This document shows positions 41,901 through 54,704 of a stretch of 64,000 bases of DNA, piece by piece. Both the position numbers and the translations under genes were made by a program. This stretch comes from Tachypleus tridentatus (Eukaryota > Arthropoda > Merostomata > Xiphosura > Limulidae), in assembly GCF_004210375.1 (NCBI RefSeq), contig NC_134832.1:155741592-155805591 (forward strand), written 5' to 3'. Under the pieces are notes generated by a model. That model did no database searches and was not told where the DNA came from. It saw only the letters and a list, made by a program, of their open reading frames with translations. The number at the start of each line of letters is the position of its first letter. The stretch's first letter is position 1.

Positions 41901-44318
41901 ATAGTATATTTTACTCATCTTGTTTTACTATAACGTTTCACCACTGTACACTTTTGTAAATCGAGCATTTTTCATAGTATATTTTACTCATCTTGTTTTA
42001 CTATAACGTTTCACCACTGTACACTTTTGTAAATCGAGCATTTTTCATAGTATATTTTACTCATCTTGTTTTACTATAACGTTTCACCACTGTACACTTT
42101 TGTAAATCGAGCATTTTTCATAGTATATTTTACTCATCTTGTTTTACTATAACGTTTCACCACTGTACACTTTTGTAAATCGAGCATTTTTCATAGTATA
42201 TTTTACTCATCTTGTTTTACTATAACGTTTCACCACTGTACACTTTTGTAAATCGAGCATTTTTCATAGTATATTTTACTCATCTTGTTTTACTATAACG
42301 TTTCACCACTGTACACTTTTGTAAATCGAGCATTTTTCATAGTATATTTTACTCATCTTGTTTTACTATAACGTTTCACCACTGTACACTTTTGTAAATC
42401 GAGCATTTTTCATAGTATATTTTACTCATCTTGTTTTACTATAACGTTTCACCACTGTACACTTTTGTAAATCGAGCATTTTTCATAGTATATTTTACTC
42501 ATCTTGTTTTACTATAACGTTTCACCACTGTACACTTTTGTAAATCGAGCATTTTTCATAGTATATTTTACTCATCTTGCTTTACTATAACGTTTCACCA
42601 CTGTACACTTTGTAAATCGAGCATTTTTCATAGTATATTTTACTCATCTTGTTTTACTATAACGTTTCACCACTGTACACTTTTGTAAATCGAGCATTTT
42701 TCATAGTATATTTTACTCATCTTGTTTTACTATAACGTTTCACCACTGTACACTTTTGTAAATCGAGCATTTTTCATAGTATATTTTACTCATCTTGGTT
42801 TACTATAACGTTTCACCACTGTACACTTTGTAAATCGAGCATTTTTCATAGTATATTTTACTCATCTTGTTTTACTATAACGTTTCACCACTGTACACTT
42901 TTGTAAATCGAGCATTTTCATAGTATATTTTACTCATCTTGTTTTACTATAACGTTTCACCACTGTACACTTTTGTAAATCGAGCATTTTTCATAGTATA
43001 TTTTACTCATCTTGTTTTACTATAACGTTTCACCACTGTACACTTTTGTAAATCGAGCATTTTTCATAGTATATTTTACTCATCTTGTTTTACTATAACG
43101 TTTCACCACTGTACACTTTTGTAAATCGAGCATTTTTCATAGTATATTTTACTCATCGTGTTTTTACTATAACGTTTCACCACTGTACACTTTTGTAAAT
43201 CGAGCATTTTTCATAGTATATTTTACTCATCTTGTTTTACTATAACGTTTCACCACTGTACACTTTTGTAAATCGAGCATTTTTCATAGTATATTTTACT
43301 CATCTTGTTTTACTATAACGTTTCACCACTGTACACTTTTGTAAATCGAGCATTTTTTCATAGTATATTTTACTCATCTTGTTTTACTATAACGTTTCAC
43401 CACTGTACACTTTTGTAAATCGAGCATTTTTCATAGTATATTTTACTCATCTTGTTTTACTATAACGTTTCACCACTGTACATCGAGCATTTTTTGTAAA
43501 TCGAGCATTTTTCATAGTATATTTTACTCATCTTGTTTTACTATAACGTTTCACCACTGTACACTTTTGTAAATCGAGCATTTTTCATAGTATATTTTAC
43601 TCATCTTGTTTTTACTATAACGTTTCACCACTGTACACTTTTGTAAATCGAGCATTTTTCATAGTATATTTTACTCATCTTGTTTTACTATAACGTTTCA
43701 CCACTGTACACTTTTGTAAATCGAGCATTTTTCATAGTATATTTTACTCATCTTGTTTTACTATAACGTTTCACCACTGTACACTTTTGTAAATCGAGCA
43801 TTTTTCATAGTATATTTTACTCATCGTGCTTTACTATAACGTTTCACCACTGTACACTTTTGTAAATCGAGCATTTTTCATAGTATATTTTACTCATCGT
43901 GCTTTACTATAACGTTTCACCACTGTACACTTTTGTAAATCGAGCATTTTTCATAGTATATTTTACTCATCTTACTCATCTTTTTACTATAACGTTTCAC
44001 CACTGTACACTTTTGTAAATCGAGCATTTTTCATAGTATATTTTACTCATCTTGCTTTACTATAACGTTTCACCACTGTACACTTTTGTAAATCGAGCAT
44101 TTTTCATAGTATATTTTACTCATCTTGGTTTACTATAACGTTTCACCACTGTACACTTTTGTAAATCGAGCATTTTTCATAGTATATTTTATATTTTACT
44201 ATAACGTTTGTAAATTACTATAGTATATTTTACTCATCTTGCTTTACTATAACACCACTGTACACTTTTGTAAATCGAGCATTTTTCATAGTATATTTTA
44301 CTCATCTTGTTTTTACTG
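35946..44318 (+). repeat. satellite right arm: mixed units with small templated insertions
   Basis: C- and G-type units reappear (from about 36004) among T-type runs. The GTTTGACC haplotype recurs at 39231, 39449, 41128 and 41197, and on a C-type unit at 39531. CATCGTG variants reappear at 43154, 43822 and 43894. Short insertions made of the unit's own pieces occur near 41330, 43480 and 43970. The last 130 bp (44186-44318) are rearranged and grade into unique DNA. Confidence 0.85.
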
Positions 44319-45058
44319 TATCTATTTGAGCCTCTTCAAAACAGTAATAAAACCCATAGTTTTCAAATATATCTTAATCTTAAGTATTTATTGCACCTTA
44401 CAAGTTCTGTGATCGTCCACTAGCCATACTGGAGTTTACTATAGTTACTTCTATTACCAATCAAACCTCCATCAACATACATACAACTTACATTTGCTTG
44501 ACCCTGTTTATGTTATTTTCCCCTTTAGGGTGAGCTAATACTTGTTTCAAAGAATATTACAGACCACTATATCAGTTAGGATTAGTTGCACAGAGGGAGA
44601 AGGGAAAATAATAAGAATAACTGTCAAGCTAGGTAACCTATGGATTTTAGGATACTGCGCGAGGTTTAACTTGCACCTGTATCATCATTGTCAATGTCTT
44701 ATCTTTATCTCATCATAAATTCTGATACCTTCTCCAATGGTGCTATAAATAAAGAGTTGACCAGTTAAAAGATATAAATTTACACATTATATTATGAATA
44801 TTTATATTGTTTTATTTATATGCTGGTGTTTTTAATGCTCTTTTGCTGTCCACGTTTTGCATAACATTTTCGGATCCTGTTTTTACGGGTACTCGATTTA
44901 TTTGTAGCAGATACCAGTGAACCATTTTGTGTCAGGTAGCACTAACACATGAAGTATCATTGTCTTTATTTACAGTCAACCCCAACAACCATTACCTAAT
45001 TATATCTGCTATAGTCAGTATGACGTTAGAAAGTTCAACTGAAGGTTCCCCATGGAGT
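44319..45058. other. non-coding DNA right of the satellite, up to the gap
   Basis: This is AT-rich with no gene visible. The first ~150 bp resemble the left-flank module near 2734-2930 in patches. The sequence runs into the scaffold gap. Confidence 0.55.
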
Positions 45059-45558
45059 NNNNNNNNNNNNNNNNNNNNNNNNNNNNNNNNNNNNNNNNNN
45101 NNNNNNNNNNNNNNNNNNNNNNNNNNNNNNNNNNNNNNNNNNNNNNNNNNNNNNNNNNNNNNNNNNNNNNNNNNNNNNNNNNNNNNNNNNNNNNNNNNNN
45201 NNNNNNNNNNNNNNNNNNNNNNNNNNNNNNNNNNNNNNNNNNNNNNNNNNNNNNNNNNNNNNNNNNNNNNNNNNNNNNNNNNNNNNNNNNNNNNNNNNNN
45301 NNNNNNNNNNNNNNNNNNNNNNNNNNNNNNNNNNNNNNNNNNNNNNNNNNNNNNNNNNNNNNNNNNNNNNNNNNNNNNNNNNNNNNNNNNNNNNNNNNNN
45401 NNNNNNNNNNNNNNNNNNNNNNNNNNNNNNNNNNNNNNNNNNNNNNNNNNNNNNNNNNNNNNNNNNNNNNNNNNNNNNNNNNNNNNNNNNNNNNNNNNNN
45501 NNNNNNNNNNNNNNNNNNNNNNNNNNNNNNNNNNNNNNNNNNNNNNNNNNNNNNNNNN
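45059..45558. other. assembly gap, exactly 500 N
   Basis: The run of N is exactly 500 long, a round number typical of a scaffolding placeholder rather than a measured distance. Distances and linkage between the satellite side and the kinase side are therefore not proven by this sequence. Open frames reported across the N run are meaningless. Confidence 0.97.
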
Positions 45559-46724
45559 TAATGAGTAATAACTAATAGCAAAGAGTTCCAACGTTTTATA
45601 AAAATAATCTCTACTGTTCTTTCTATGAGTCTAACATAGTGCGTATACAAACACTACTTTATAACAATTAGTTATGATATGAGAAAGACTAGTTTAATTT
45701 TATTATATCCAGGTCTTAATCAAAAGTGAAAGTTAATCTGGATCAGTAGATGGATATAGTTTATAAAGACCAAATATTGTGTAGATAATTTCTGATAGTT
45801 TTAATTTTATAATTGTTAAAAAAGGGTCTTGCAGTAATTGCTCGTAGCTACCCCATTATCTTGGTAGTGTACTTGACTGGCATATGAGAAGTTGTAGTTA
45901 ATATAATATTTACAAAAATATTATCACAGGAAAAGTAGTGTTTGGTGTGAGGGCTGGCCACGACCCTGAGGTACGGCTCAAGAAATGGCCTTGGTTGTGG
46001 TGGAAGAAAAATGTATTAGTTTGAAATGATAAAAAGCACTTTACTAGCAAATGTTACAGTTAACTCTTTAGCTCAGTTGGTGAGGCACTTGGGCTTAATT
46101 CAAACATTCTCAGAGAGAATGTTCTAAAATGTTCTTTTTCAGGAACATAACTCGCTGTAATGGCTATTTGTGAACTTTTGGAATAATTTTACATTGCAAA
46201 CTAACACTAGTTTTTTGAATTGAGTTTTCTTTTCAAGAGAAGGAAGTGACTTTAGCATTGCAGGAAACTATTTTTCAACTTTTGTTTTTTTTAATATTCA
46301 AAGATATCCCAATTGATTTGAGCTGAATTGAGATTTGCCAATTAATTACTGGATTGACAGTGAAACAAAACAATGGACACAATAGTATTATTGAAAGTAT
46401 CATAGAGGGAAATTGGAATTTTATATAAGAAATTATTAGATTGAATATTTTCTGAAACTAATGACACTGTAAAGCCCAAAGATGCAGTGTTGATGTTGAA
46501 ATAGATGTACTGTGCATTAAAAGATGTCGTCTCTAGATTCTCAAACTAAAAATGACATTTATACAGTGAATAGTAAATATATGAAGGATGTTACTGTTGC
46601 CTGTATAGTAACATCATAGTATAATCCATATAGATTTCATCAAGCCATATTTTCATTAATGTTTAGTTAGTTTGTTTTAGAAGTTCCTGGTTTCACTCAT
46701 TTAAATCTAATTAACACTAAATCA
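45559..46724. other. AT-rich non-coding stretch
   Basis: No gene is seen. A tRNA-like fragment (TTTAGCTCAGTTGGTGAGGC at about 46070) has an A-box-like string, but no B box or pairing acceptor stem follows. Confidence 0.55.
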
Positions 46725-47326
46725 CTGAAGTGACTCCCTTGTTGATCATTCTAGACTTGGTACTAACAGATGCTGGTCTGGTTTGTATGACAGGTGTTAA
46801 AATTATTTCACTGGAATGACTCCCTTGTTGATCATTCTAGACTTGGTACTAACAGATGCTGGTCTGGTTTGTATGACAGGTGTTAAAATTATTTCACTGG
46901 AGTGACTCCCTTGTTGATCATTCTAGACTTGGTACTAACAGATGCTGGTCTGGTTTGTATGACAGGTGTTAAAATTATTTCACTGGAGTGACTCCCTTGT
47001 TGATCATTCTAGACTTGGTACTAACAGATGCTGGTCTGGTTTGTATGACAGGTGTTAAAATTATTTCACTGGAGTGACTCCCTTGTTGATCATTCTAGAC
47101 TTGGTACTAACAGATGCTGGTCTGGTTTGTATGACAGGTGTTAAAATTATTTCACTGAAGTGACTCCCTTGTTGATCATTCTAGACTTGGTACTAACAGA
47201 TGCTGGTCTGGTTTGTATGACAGGTGTTAAAATTATTTCACTGGAATGACTCCCTTGTTGATCATTCTAGACTTTGTACTAACAGATGCTGGTCTGGTTT
47301 CTATGGCAGGTGTTAAAATTATTTCT
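46725..47326 (+). repeat. 86-bp tandem repeat, 7 copies
   Basis: Copies start at 46725, 46811, 46897, 46983, 47069, 47155 and 47241, exactly 86 bp apart. The unit begins CTGGAGTGACTCCCTTG and ends TTAAAATTATTTCA. Units are nearly identical, differing mainly at CTGAAG/CTGGAG/CTGGAA, with a few changes in the last copy. Eighty-six is not a multiple of 3, and no open frame spans it, so it is non-coding. Confidence 0.95.
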
Positions 47327-48798
47327 TTACACATTACACAAATGTATAATTACCTCCTCTGTAGGTAATTTTATGATTTATGTGTAGGAACAAAGTACCA
47401 ATATGAATCGTACAGTTGTATAGTTTCTTCCCACTATGAATCAAATGTTCATATCGTAGGTTCTGCAAATTCATGTGTTTTTTTTCCAATGTAAAATAAT
47501 TCCTGTATTTTATTATAATTATATATTTAACTTTCTAGGAATACATACAGGAAAAAAATCCTGTATTACTTCACAAAATATTTTTTATTGCACACTACAA
47601 ATGTTTTATTCACATACCTTATGGATAATATTTGAATTCTTATAATTTTGCACTTAGTGAAATTTATTAATTTATTTAAAATTCCTACATGATTAGGCTT
47701 CTTATTTCCAGCTTTTACTTTTAAACATATTTCTGAACTATCCCTCTTTTAAGACAAACATTTCCATGTTTTCATCACAAAGTATCTTTATTGTTATTAC
47801 TAATAGTCATAATTTATTTGTTTTTTGCCAAAAGAAAAAGCTATGAAAAATATTAAGCAAACTGTTTGTCACAATTTTTTTTTTAAGATTATCAAAAGGA
47901 TTGATTAACCATTAAACCTTTCTGAAAGATTTCAAAATAAATCTCCATATACTGAACTAATATATTTTGCTATGAATACCAGTATTTTGATGCTATTTTT
48001 AAAAAAGTTTTCTTTCCTGTAATAAAAAAAATGTTCAGATATATAATGAGGTGTATGGCTAAAACTAATAATGTTTTTTAAATCATTTATTTGTGAGATT
48101 TTAATAAACTTATTAGCTTCATGTAGAAAAGTTTGAAAGTTTTTTTAAAAACCTTCAGTAGAAGATTGGATTGTTTACATTTGTGAATTTATTATAGACC
48201 AAAATATATTAAATGTAATTGTAGTTATTGAAGTTAACATAAGTTAACAGGCATTGGCTACACTAGTTGTAAAGATCAACTATTAAAAAAAGCTGTGTTA
48301 CTTAGTTTTTCATTGTGTTAACTTTTGTCACACTGCACTGTAGTATACTGTCACGAAATTCAGTTATGTTACTTAGTTTTTGATGGGGGTTTTTTGTTTC
48401 ATATTTGTTTCTGTCAAAAAATATACATTTTTTTAAAAACATATAAGGCATGTAGATTGTAGGCTGGAATCTTTACTTCTAATACCCAGCTACAAGAGTA
48501 AAACTTTTAACTAAAATACACTATGGAAGTAGTAACTGCAGTTGATTTACATGAACTGTACTAACTCTTTGTATTTATAAAATATGTGTTTATATTATTA
48601 TTATTATTATTCATTAACATTCATATACTTTACAGTGATGTTCATTTTTTGTAAATTTTTCTCCAAGGATTAAAATGCTGCAAAAATTACACGTTTTCCT
48701 TGACTTTCCCCCATCGTACTAGATGCAAAAACATAAAATATGATTTTCAAGACTGCTTTAATTTAACATGAACAATGGAAGAAAAGAAAGTTCTAGTG

Positions 48799-48831
<33 letters not shown>

Positions 48832-51537
48832 ATACTGTAAAATTCACTGATCTAAATCTTTGCATAGCTTTTATAATCTTATGTTTATATCTATGTTAAA
48901 TATGCTATTTTGCAGATAAGCTGCAAAGGTTATTACACATAGATACAAATTATTTTTTAATGGTTACTTAAATATATTTTGTAAATTGTCTAATTCATAA
49001 GATTTCAAACACTGAAACATCAATTCTGTTTTTGCTTTTCTCTATCCAGGTGTTAGGTTTTTTTAACAGTGTGAAATGAATAAACTAGATGTATTACTAA
49101 TCATATTTGAATTATTTAATAAAACCACTGTTCAGTCTTCACATGTTGTGAAATAAGAAGTAAGCTATTAATCAAATAAAATCTTCACAAGTTATATGAA
49201 GACTTAAAGTTTACTTTATTTCTGAGTTTTCAAAATCTGTTTTAGTATTTGATAAAATGCTTGATATCCATAAATCTTAGTAAAAATGTTGCACATTCCT
49301 CAAAATAATACCATTGTCAGCTTGTCTTTCTTCCCTGAACAGTGTATACCAAATTTTTATATAAATGTTCTACACACATGCATACGTATATATTAATTCT
49401 TGTGTGTCTTGTGGTATATAACATCAAGTAATTAGGTGTTACAGAGCATCATGTAGAGTACCCTTCTATTATTTTCAATGTTTAGTGAAGTATTCAGTGT
49501 GTGAAAGATCAAATAATTATTGATCTGGAGAAGATTGGTTGAGTAAAGTGATCTGTGTGTCAGTTTCATTTTAGTCTAACCTTATTAGTGTATTAAGCCT
49601 ACTGTGGATTGAGAACTTATGTTGAAAAGTGTCTGTGAAGTCAGATCAACAACTTTAGTGAATATAGCCTGTAGCATACCTTGTAGAAGAAATATGTTAA
49701 TTCATTATCATTGTACAATTAAAATTTAACTTATTTCGATGAGTAATTTTCAAGTAACCTGTTCAGCAACAGACAATTTTGTAATTTGTTTGTTATTCCT
49801 AGTGCTGCCAGTCAAGGTTTGCTGTGCTCCTACTAGAGACAATAGTGATGTAATAATATTGTTGCTGTTTATGTGACTTAGGATTTGTGAATTAAAGGAA
49901 CATGTGTATATAGTTTTGGTTAAAGATTTAGAGATATTAAATTTTAAATGTTAGTGTGTTTGTGCCATGTTTCTACAGTTCAAAATTTTAGGAACTTGTT
50001 TCCTTAGAAATATAATCTTTATACTAGAAGAAATGATGTAAACAGAACAGGAAGTTAACTGTTTAAGGGGTAAAGTATAACAGTAAACTTTTATGTACTT
50101 CAGACACGTCTTCTTGCAGGCATGAATTCCACACCTTCACATTACATATGCTGTTTTTGCATTTTTAATACAGTCTTCAAAAAAATCAAATTAATGAAAG
50201 ATGTCAAATCAACTAAACAGTATATAAAGATTATAAGGCATTTATTGTTCTTGCTGTTTTGCAGTAATATTTTGGCAACACATGACTCAAGTACACAACT
50301 ATATGCACAATGCTATATATTTTAAAAGTTTCTGGAAAATTCATAATAATTGAATTTTTCCACCATGGCATGTCACCATCAGTTAGACCCAAGTCTGATT
50401 TGTGAAGCAACCTTCATAATCATCAGGCCAGAATGAGCATGAATTATTCAATAAAATAAGAAATATTGGTTACTTGGTTAATTGATTGTTGTGTCACAAC
50501 ACTACTTGTTTTAGCTGATGAAACCTGAATTCATCTAAAATAATAATGAGAGAACATAATGGCTATATTTCAATTACTTAGATAGTTGATGTATTTGAAA
50601 ACACTAATTTTGGTCAGTTGGTTATTTTCATGATATTACTCAGTATAATTGTTTGATTAATACACTGTCTTGCATGACACTAAATAATAAAAAAACAAAA
50701 ATAAACCCACTTTATTACCCAAGTACTTCCAAAAGGTGGATCTTTGCTCTTCAGGGAAAACTGGTATACTGGTTAATGTAATGTTTAGGTAGTTGATTGT
50801 ACTGGGTTTTTCTACCATTGTAATGTGAGAAACAATGGAAGCAAGTACATTTAAAAAATTATTAAACTTCTGCTACATTTTTCATTAGAAACAGAGGATT
50901 TTTAGTAGACGACAGTTAATATTCACAACAGAACTGAATGAAGTGAAAGTTCAACCTATTTAATGTTGTCATGGGATTTAGTAAAAGGGTGATGCAGGAA
51001 AATATGATAAATATATGTGTAATATGTAGTTTGTCTGGACTGCCACCATGTTGTTTTTTATAATTAAAGACTAAAAAACTTTGTAATAGTTCAAGTAAAT
51101 TACTTAATACAAGTATGAGTACCCACATTTAAAACCTGAAAACTTACTACACCATAATACTTTAAAATTTACTGGTTAAATATCAAAAACTAACAAAGCA
51201 TTAGTAAGAAATATAATCTAAAATGGACAGGTTAAGAGGAATGTGGAAAATATCTATAGATTACATTATTTTTGTTACAAATTTTAGGTTTGTTGTATTC
51301 CAGCGTTTCGTCAGATTTTGGTGCTTAAAGGAATTATTTTGTATATTTAAATAGTATTTTAAAGAATCATTGTCTTTTATTCAGCCCATCTGGATAAGTT
51401 CTGGCATTGATTTGCAAGAGACAAAAGGTAGACCTATAAAGCTGTTTCATCTGAAACAGACAACTTAGGAGAAATGTGCTAAAAATGTTAACATAAATTT
51501 TTTTAAAAGAAGATTTATGATTGGTGTCATTTTTATC
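47327..51537. other. long AT-rich non-coding stretch
   Basis: I find no supported gene in these 4.2 kb. Small frames at 50122-50325 (+) and 50916-51128 (-) have no recognisable domain. An ATT run lies at about 48594-48611. The region is probably 5' intronic or upstream DNA of the kinase gene, but undetected non-coding exons cannot be excluded. Confidence 0.5.
48801..48829 (+). repeat. (CA)n microsatellite, about 14 units
   Basis: An uninterrupted CA dinucleotide run. It has no other visible significance. Confidence 0.95.
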
Positions 51538-52024
51538 AGTGTCGTTATCAGTAGAGCTGTTTAATATTACTAGTGTCGTTATCAGTAGAGCTGTTTAATA
51601 TTACCAGTGTAGTTATCAGTAGAGCTGTTTAATATTACTAGTGTCGCGTATCAGTAGAGCCGCTTAATATTACTAGTGTCGCTATCAGTGGAGCCATTTA
51701 ATATTACTAGTGTCGCATCAGTGGAGCCGCTTAATATTACTAGTGTCGCTATCAGTGGAGCCGCTGAATATTACTAGTGTCGCGCATCAGTGGAGCCGCT
51801 GAATATTACTAGTGTCGCATCAGTGGAGCCGCTGAATATTACTAGTGTCGCGCATCAGTGGAGCCGCTTAATATTACTAGTGTCGCTATCAGTGGAGCCG
51901 CTTAATATTACTAGTGTCGCTATCAGTGGAGCCGCTTAATATTACTAGTGTCGCTATCAGTGGAGCCGCTTTAATATTACTAGTGTCGCGCATCAGTGGA
52001 GCCGCTTAATATTACTAGTGTCGT
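51538..52024 (+). repeat. 34-bp minisatellite, about 14 copies, graded composition
   Basis: The unit begins CTAGTGTCG, continues with ATCAGTGGAGCCGCT and ends TAATATTA. Lengths vary from 33 to 35 bp through a small indel after TCGC. The first three copies read GTAGAGCTGTTTA while most later ones read GTGGAGCCGCTTA, so CpG-containing sites increase along the array. The array ends in a T run. Confidence 0.92.
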
Positions 52025-52362
52025 TTTTTTCTTTTCTTCTCCACCACTGTGGTTTTATATGTTCGCTGAATATTTTATTGGTGTCTAATTCTTACTGATG
52101 TCGGTGTTACTTCTATCCTGAAAAGTTTCTTCCAAAATTGTTCTTATTGTTGAATGCCCTAAATGACAAATAACAAAACTATGTTCTGTCTGACTATACT
52201 AATTAAGCTTTTGATTTTTAAGAGTTGCAGATTTAAAGCAAATTATTTTAACTTTGCTGTATTTTCATTAACATAAATATCTGAATATTGTAATATGTCT
52301 AAATCTGAATGTGCATTTATGTAAAGATAGAACATTGTAAATGGGTGAATAAACGTGTACAG
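52025..52362. other. short non-coding spacer
   Basis: AT-rich; no gene or repeat is visible between the two minisatellites. Confidence 0.55.
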
Positions 52363-52535
52363 TTAAGACATGTTGGATATATGGAGTACAGTAGTTTTAA
52401 ATTACAGTTAAGACGTGTTGGATATATGGAGTACAGTAGTTTTAAATTACAGTTAAGACGTGTTGGATATATGGAGTACAGTAGTTTTAAATTACAGTTA
52501 AGACATGTTTGATGCTGGAGTACGGTAGTTTTAAA
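52363..52535 (+). repeat. 45-bp tandem repeat, about 4 copies
   Basis: Copies start at 52363, 52408, 52453 and 52498, the last degenerate. The unit begins TTAAGACGTGTTGGATATAT and ends TAAATTACAG. As 45 is a multiple of 3, one + strand frame stays open as a 15-residue repeat (within 52309-52512), but nothing else supports a gene. Confidence 0.93.
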
Positions 52536-54043
52536 TGTTGCATGATGACATGCTTCCTATATTTAAGCTTAATTACAGTAGAACACACTAACTAATATAT
52601 AAACAAAGATCAACATTAAATTTTGCTTAAATAAGTAGACAGTCTGAGGACCTAGGTATAAAACTGTGTTGGACATTATCCACAGTGGTTGTGAAAAGAT
52701 AAAGTATGTTGTAGGTCAATCGACCAAAGACAACAAGCAGTTAACTACAATTATATGTATGTTAATATATATATATGCTGTTGTCAATGTGTCCGGCAAT
52801 GTTCTTCAGGTATAAGTAAGTGAACAGTAAATCCATTGATGAAAACCTTCTAAATTAACAGTTGCATGACTGTATTACAAATAAAAATGTATAATTTATG
52901 GTAATGTTTGCTCACAGGGTCATTTTTCAAAACAAGTATTGTAAAATGGTCAAGGGTATGGTTGTGCAAGTTTAAGTGTTAGGTCACTTGTTTATTTGTA
53001 TAATTATTTATTATATCTTAGAGATGTTCTTGGATACATTCTGCTAATAATCTGCTGGTTTCTCCTATGTTTAATTTTTCACAACATGAGGAAATGGTAT
53101 AATACATGACATTCAGTTTTATTGATCCTTGAGTTAACTCAGTTTAGGACCCTGTATGGATGTTCTAGTCAGTATAAGCACACATCTTGCAGCATGTTTT
53201 TGTTTATGTATGTATAATTCAATACTATTTAAAGCATGTGTGAGCATGTTATACATGTTTACTTGTTAAATTGCCACTCAGACTTCGATTAGCAATGTTT
53301 TTGCTTGCAGATTTACTGTTCTGTAAGGGACACCTGAAGAAAGGCATTGTATCTACAGCAGTATATATATTAAAATGTATGTATTTGTAGTTAACTCATG
53401 GTTGTTTCTAGTTGTTTGACCTGCAACATACATCATTTAATCAAAGGACTTAGCTAATGGTTCTTATTCTCCAAAATCTGATATTAGTCACTGACTTCAA
53501 AAGGAAACTTGAAACTTCAAGGAACATCTAAAGATATCTTCATAATTCTGATTAAACATGCGTAATGCTCTCAAGTGTTTATATTTGTATATTGAAATAA
53601 CAGTAGCAAGTTGTAATTTAAAGTTAGGAATGCTTTAGTTCTAACTGCTTGATACAGAAATGGATCAAGGTGCTTTACAAAAAATAGTTTACTCCAAAAC
53701 ATGATAGTAGCTTTTGATGGTTTCCAAACATTTTTTTATGTTAACATCAATTCTAAAACTAAAATTTTTGCTGTTCCAAAATTGTTCTTTAACCTAAATT
53801 TGTATGATAATTTAGACACGAGTTTTATGATCACTAAACCATGTTAGGTTTTTATTTTTTACCAAATAAATAGTTTTAACTTCTAATGCTACAAAGAGCT
53901 TGCACTGTTTATAGTTTACTGTTCTTCATGTGTGTCCATTTTTCTTATGAATTTGAGTTTTTATTTTATGATGAAATTAAAACAAGTTGATGAAATGTTA
54001 CTAATTAAAACTTAAATTTAAGTTTTGTTTGCTTTCTTTCCAG
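52536..54043. other. non-coding, likely intron upstream of the kinase start exon
   Basis: No coding feature is visible. The stretch ends in a pyrimidine-rich tract and CAG (54022-54043) that looks like a 3' splice site. Confidence 0.5.

Positions 54044-54704
<661 letters not shown>

Larger units (their letters stand above)
3935..44318 (+). repeat. 73-bp satellite array, about 550 tandem copies
   Basis: The array is head to tail in one orientation. The unit can be read from TATAACGTTTCACCACTGTA, through a TTTTGTAAATCGAGC block and an ATAGTATATTTTACTCATC block, to TTGTTTTAC. It totals 73 bp and about 29 percent GC (21 of 73). The period was measured between successive TATAACG starts (for example 13046 and 13119). 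Span divided by period gives about 553 units. Common variants are C, T or G at the TTG(N)TTTAC position, GTTTG for GTTTC, and a one-T deletion that makes a 72-bp unit. The first monomer is short (TGTACAC is missing near 3951) and the last ones (44186-44270) are scrambled. Because 73 is not a multiple of 3 and stops recur, the array encodes no protein. It could be a pericentromeric or heterochromatic satellite or a very large minisatellite; the sequence alone cannot decide. I do not recognise the family. Confidence 0.98.

Noticed and set aside
3935..44318. CRISPR-like array
   Set aside because: There are no spacers: the whole 73-bp unit repeats without unique sequence, and the context is eukaryotic.
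3935..44318. Hammerhead ribozyme in the satellite's minus strand (GATGAG ... GAAA ... AAAT-GCTCG-ATTT, closed by GTAAA/TTTAC)
   Set aside because: The CU of the CUGAUGA core is AA or CA, no sound stem II lies between GATGAG and GAAA, and stems I and III would overlap. An Infernal search with the hammerhead models would settle it.
3935..44318. Telomeric repeat or rDNA spacer
   Set aside because: No TTAGG/TTAGGG runs and no rRNA sequence are present anywhere in the window.
44927..45650. Long open frames on both strands around 45.0-45.6 kb
   Set aside because: They consist almost wholly of the 500-N gap.
46066..46130. tRNA gene or SINE head at the AGCTCAGTTGGTGAGGC string
   Set aside because: It has only an A-box-like half; no B box, T-arm or pairing acceptor stem follows. 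At most it is an eroded fragment.
52309..52512. Repeat protein with 15-residue units
   Set aside because: The frame is open only because the 45-bp tandem repeat is a multiple of three; there is no other evidence for coding.
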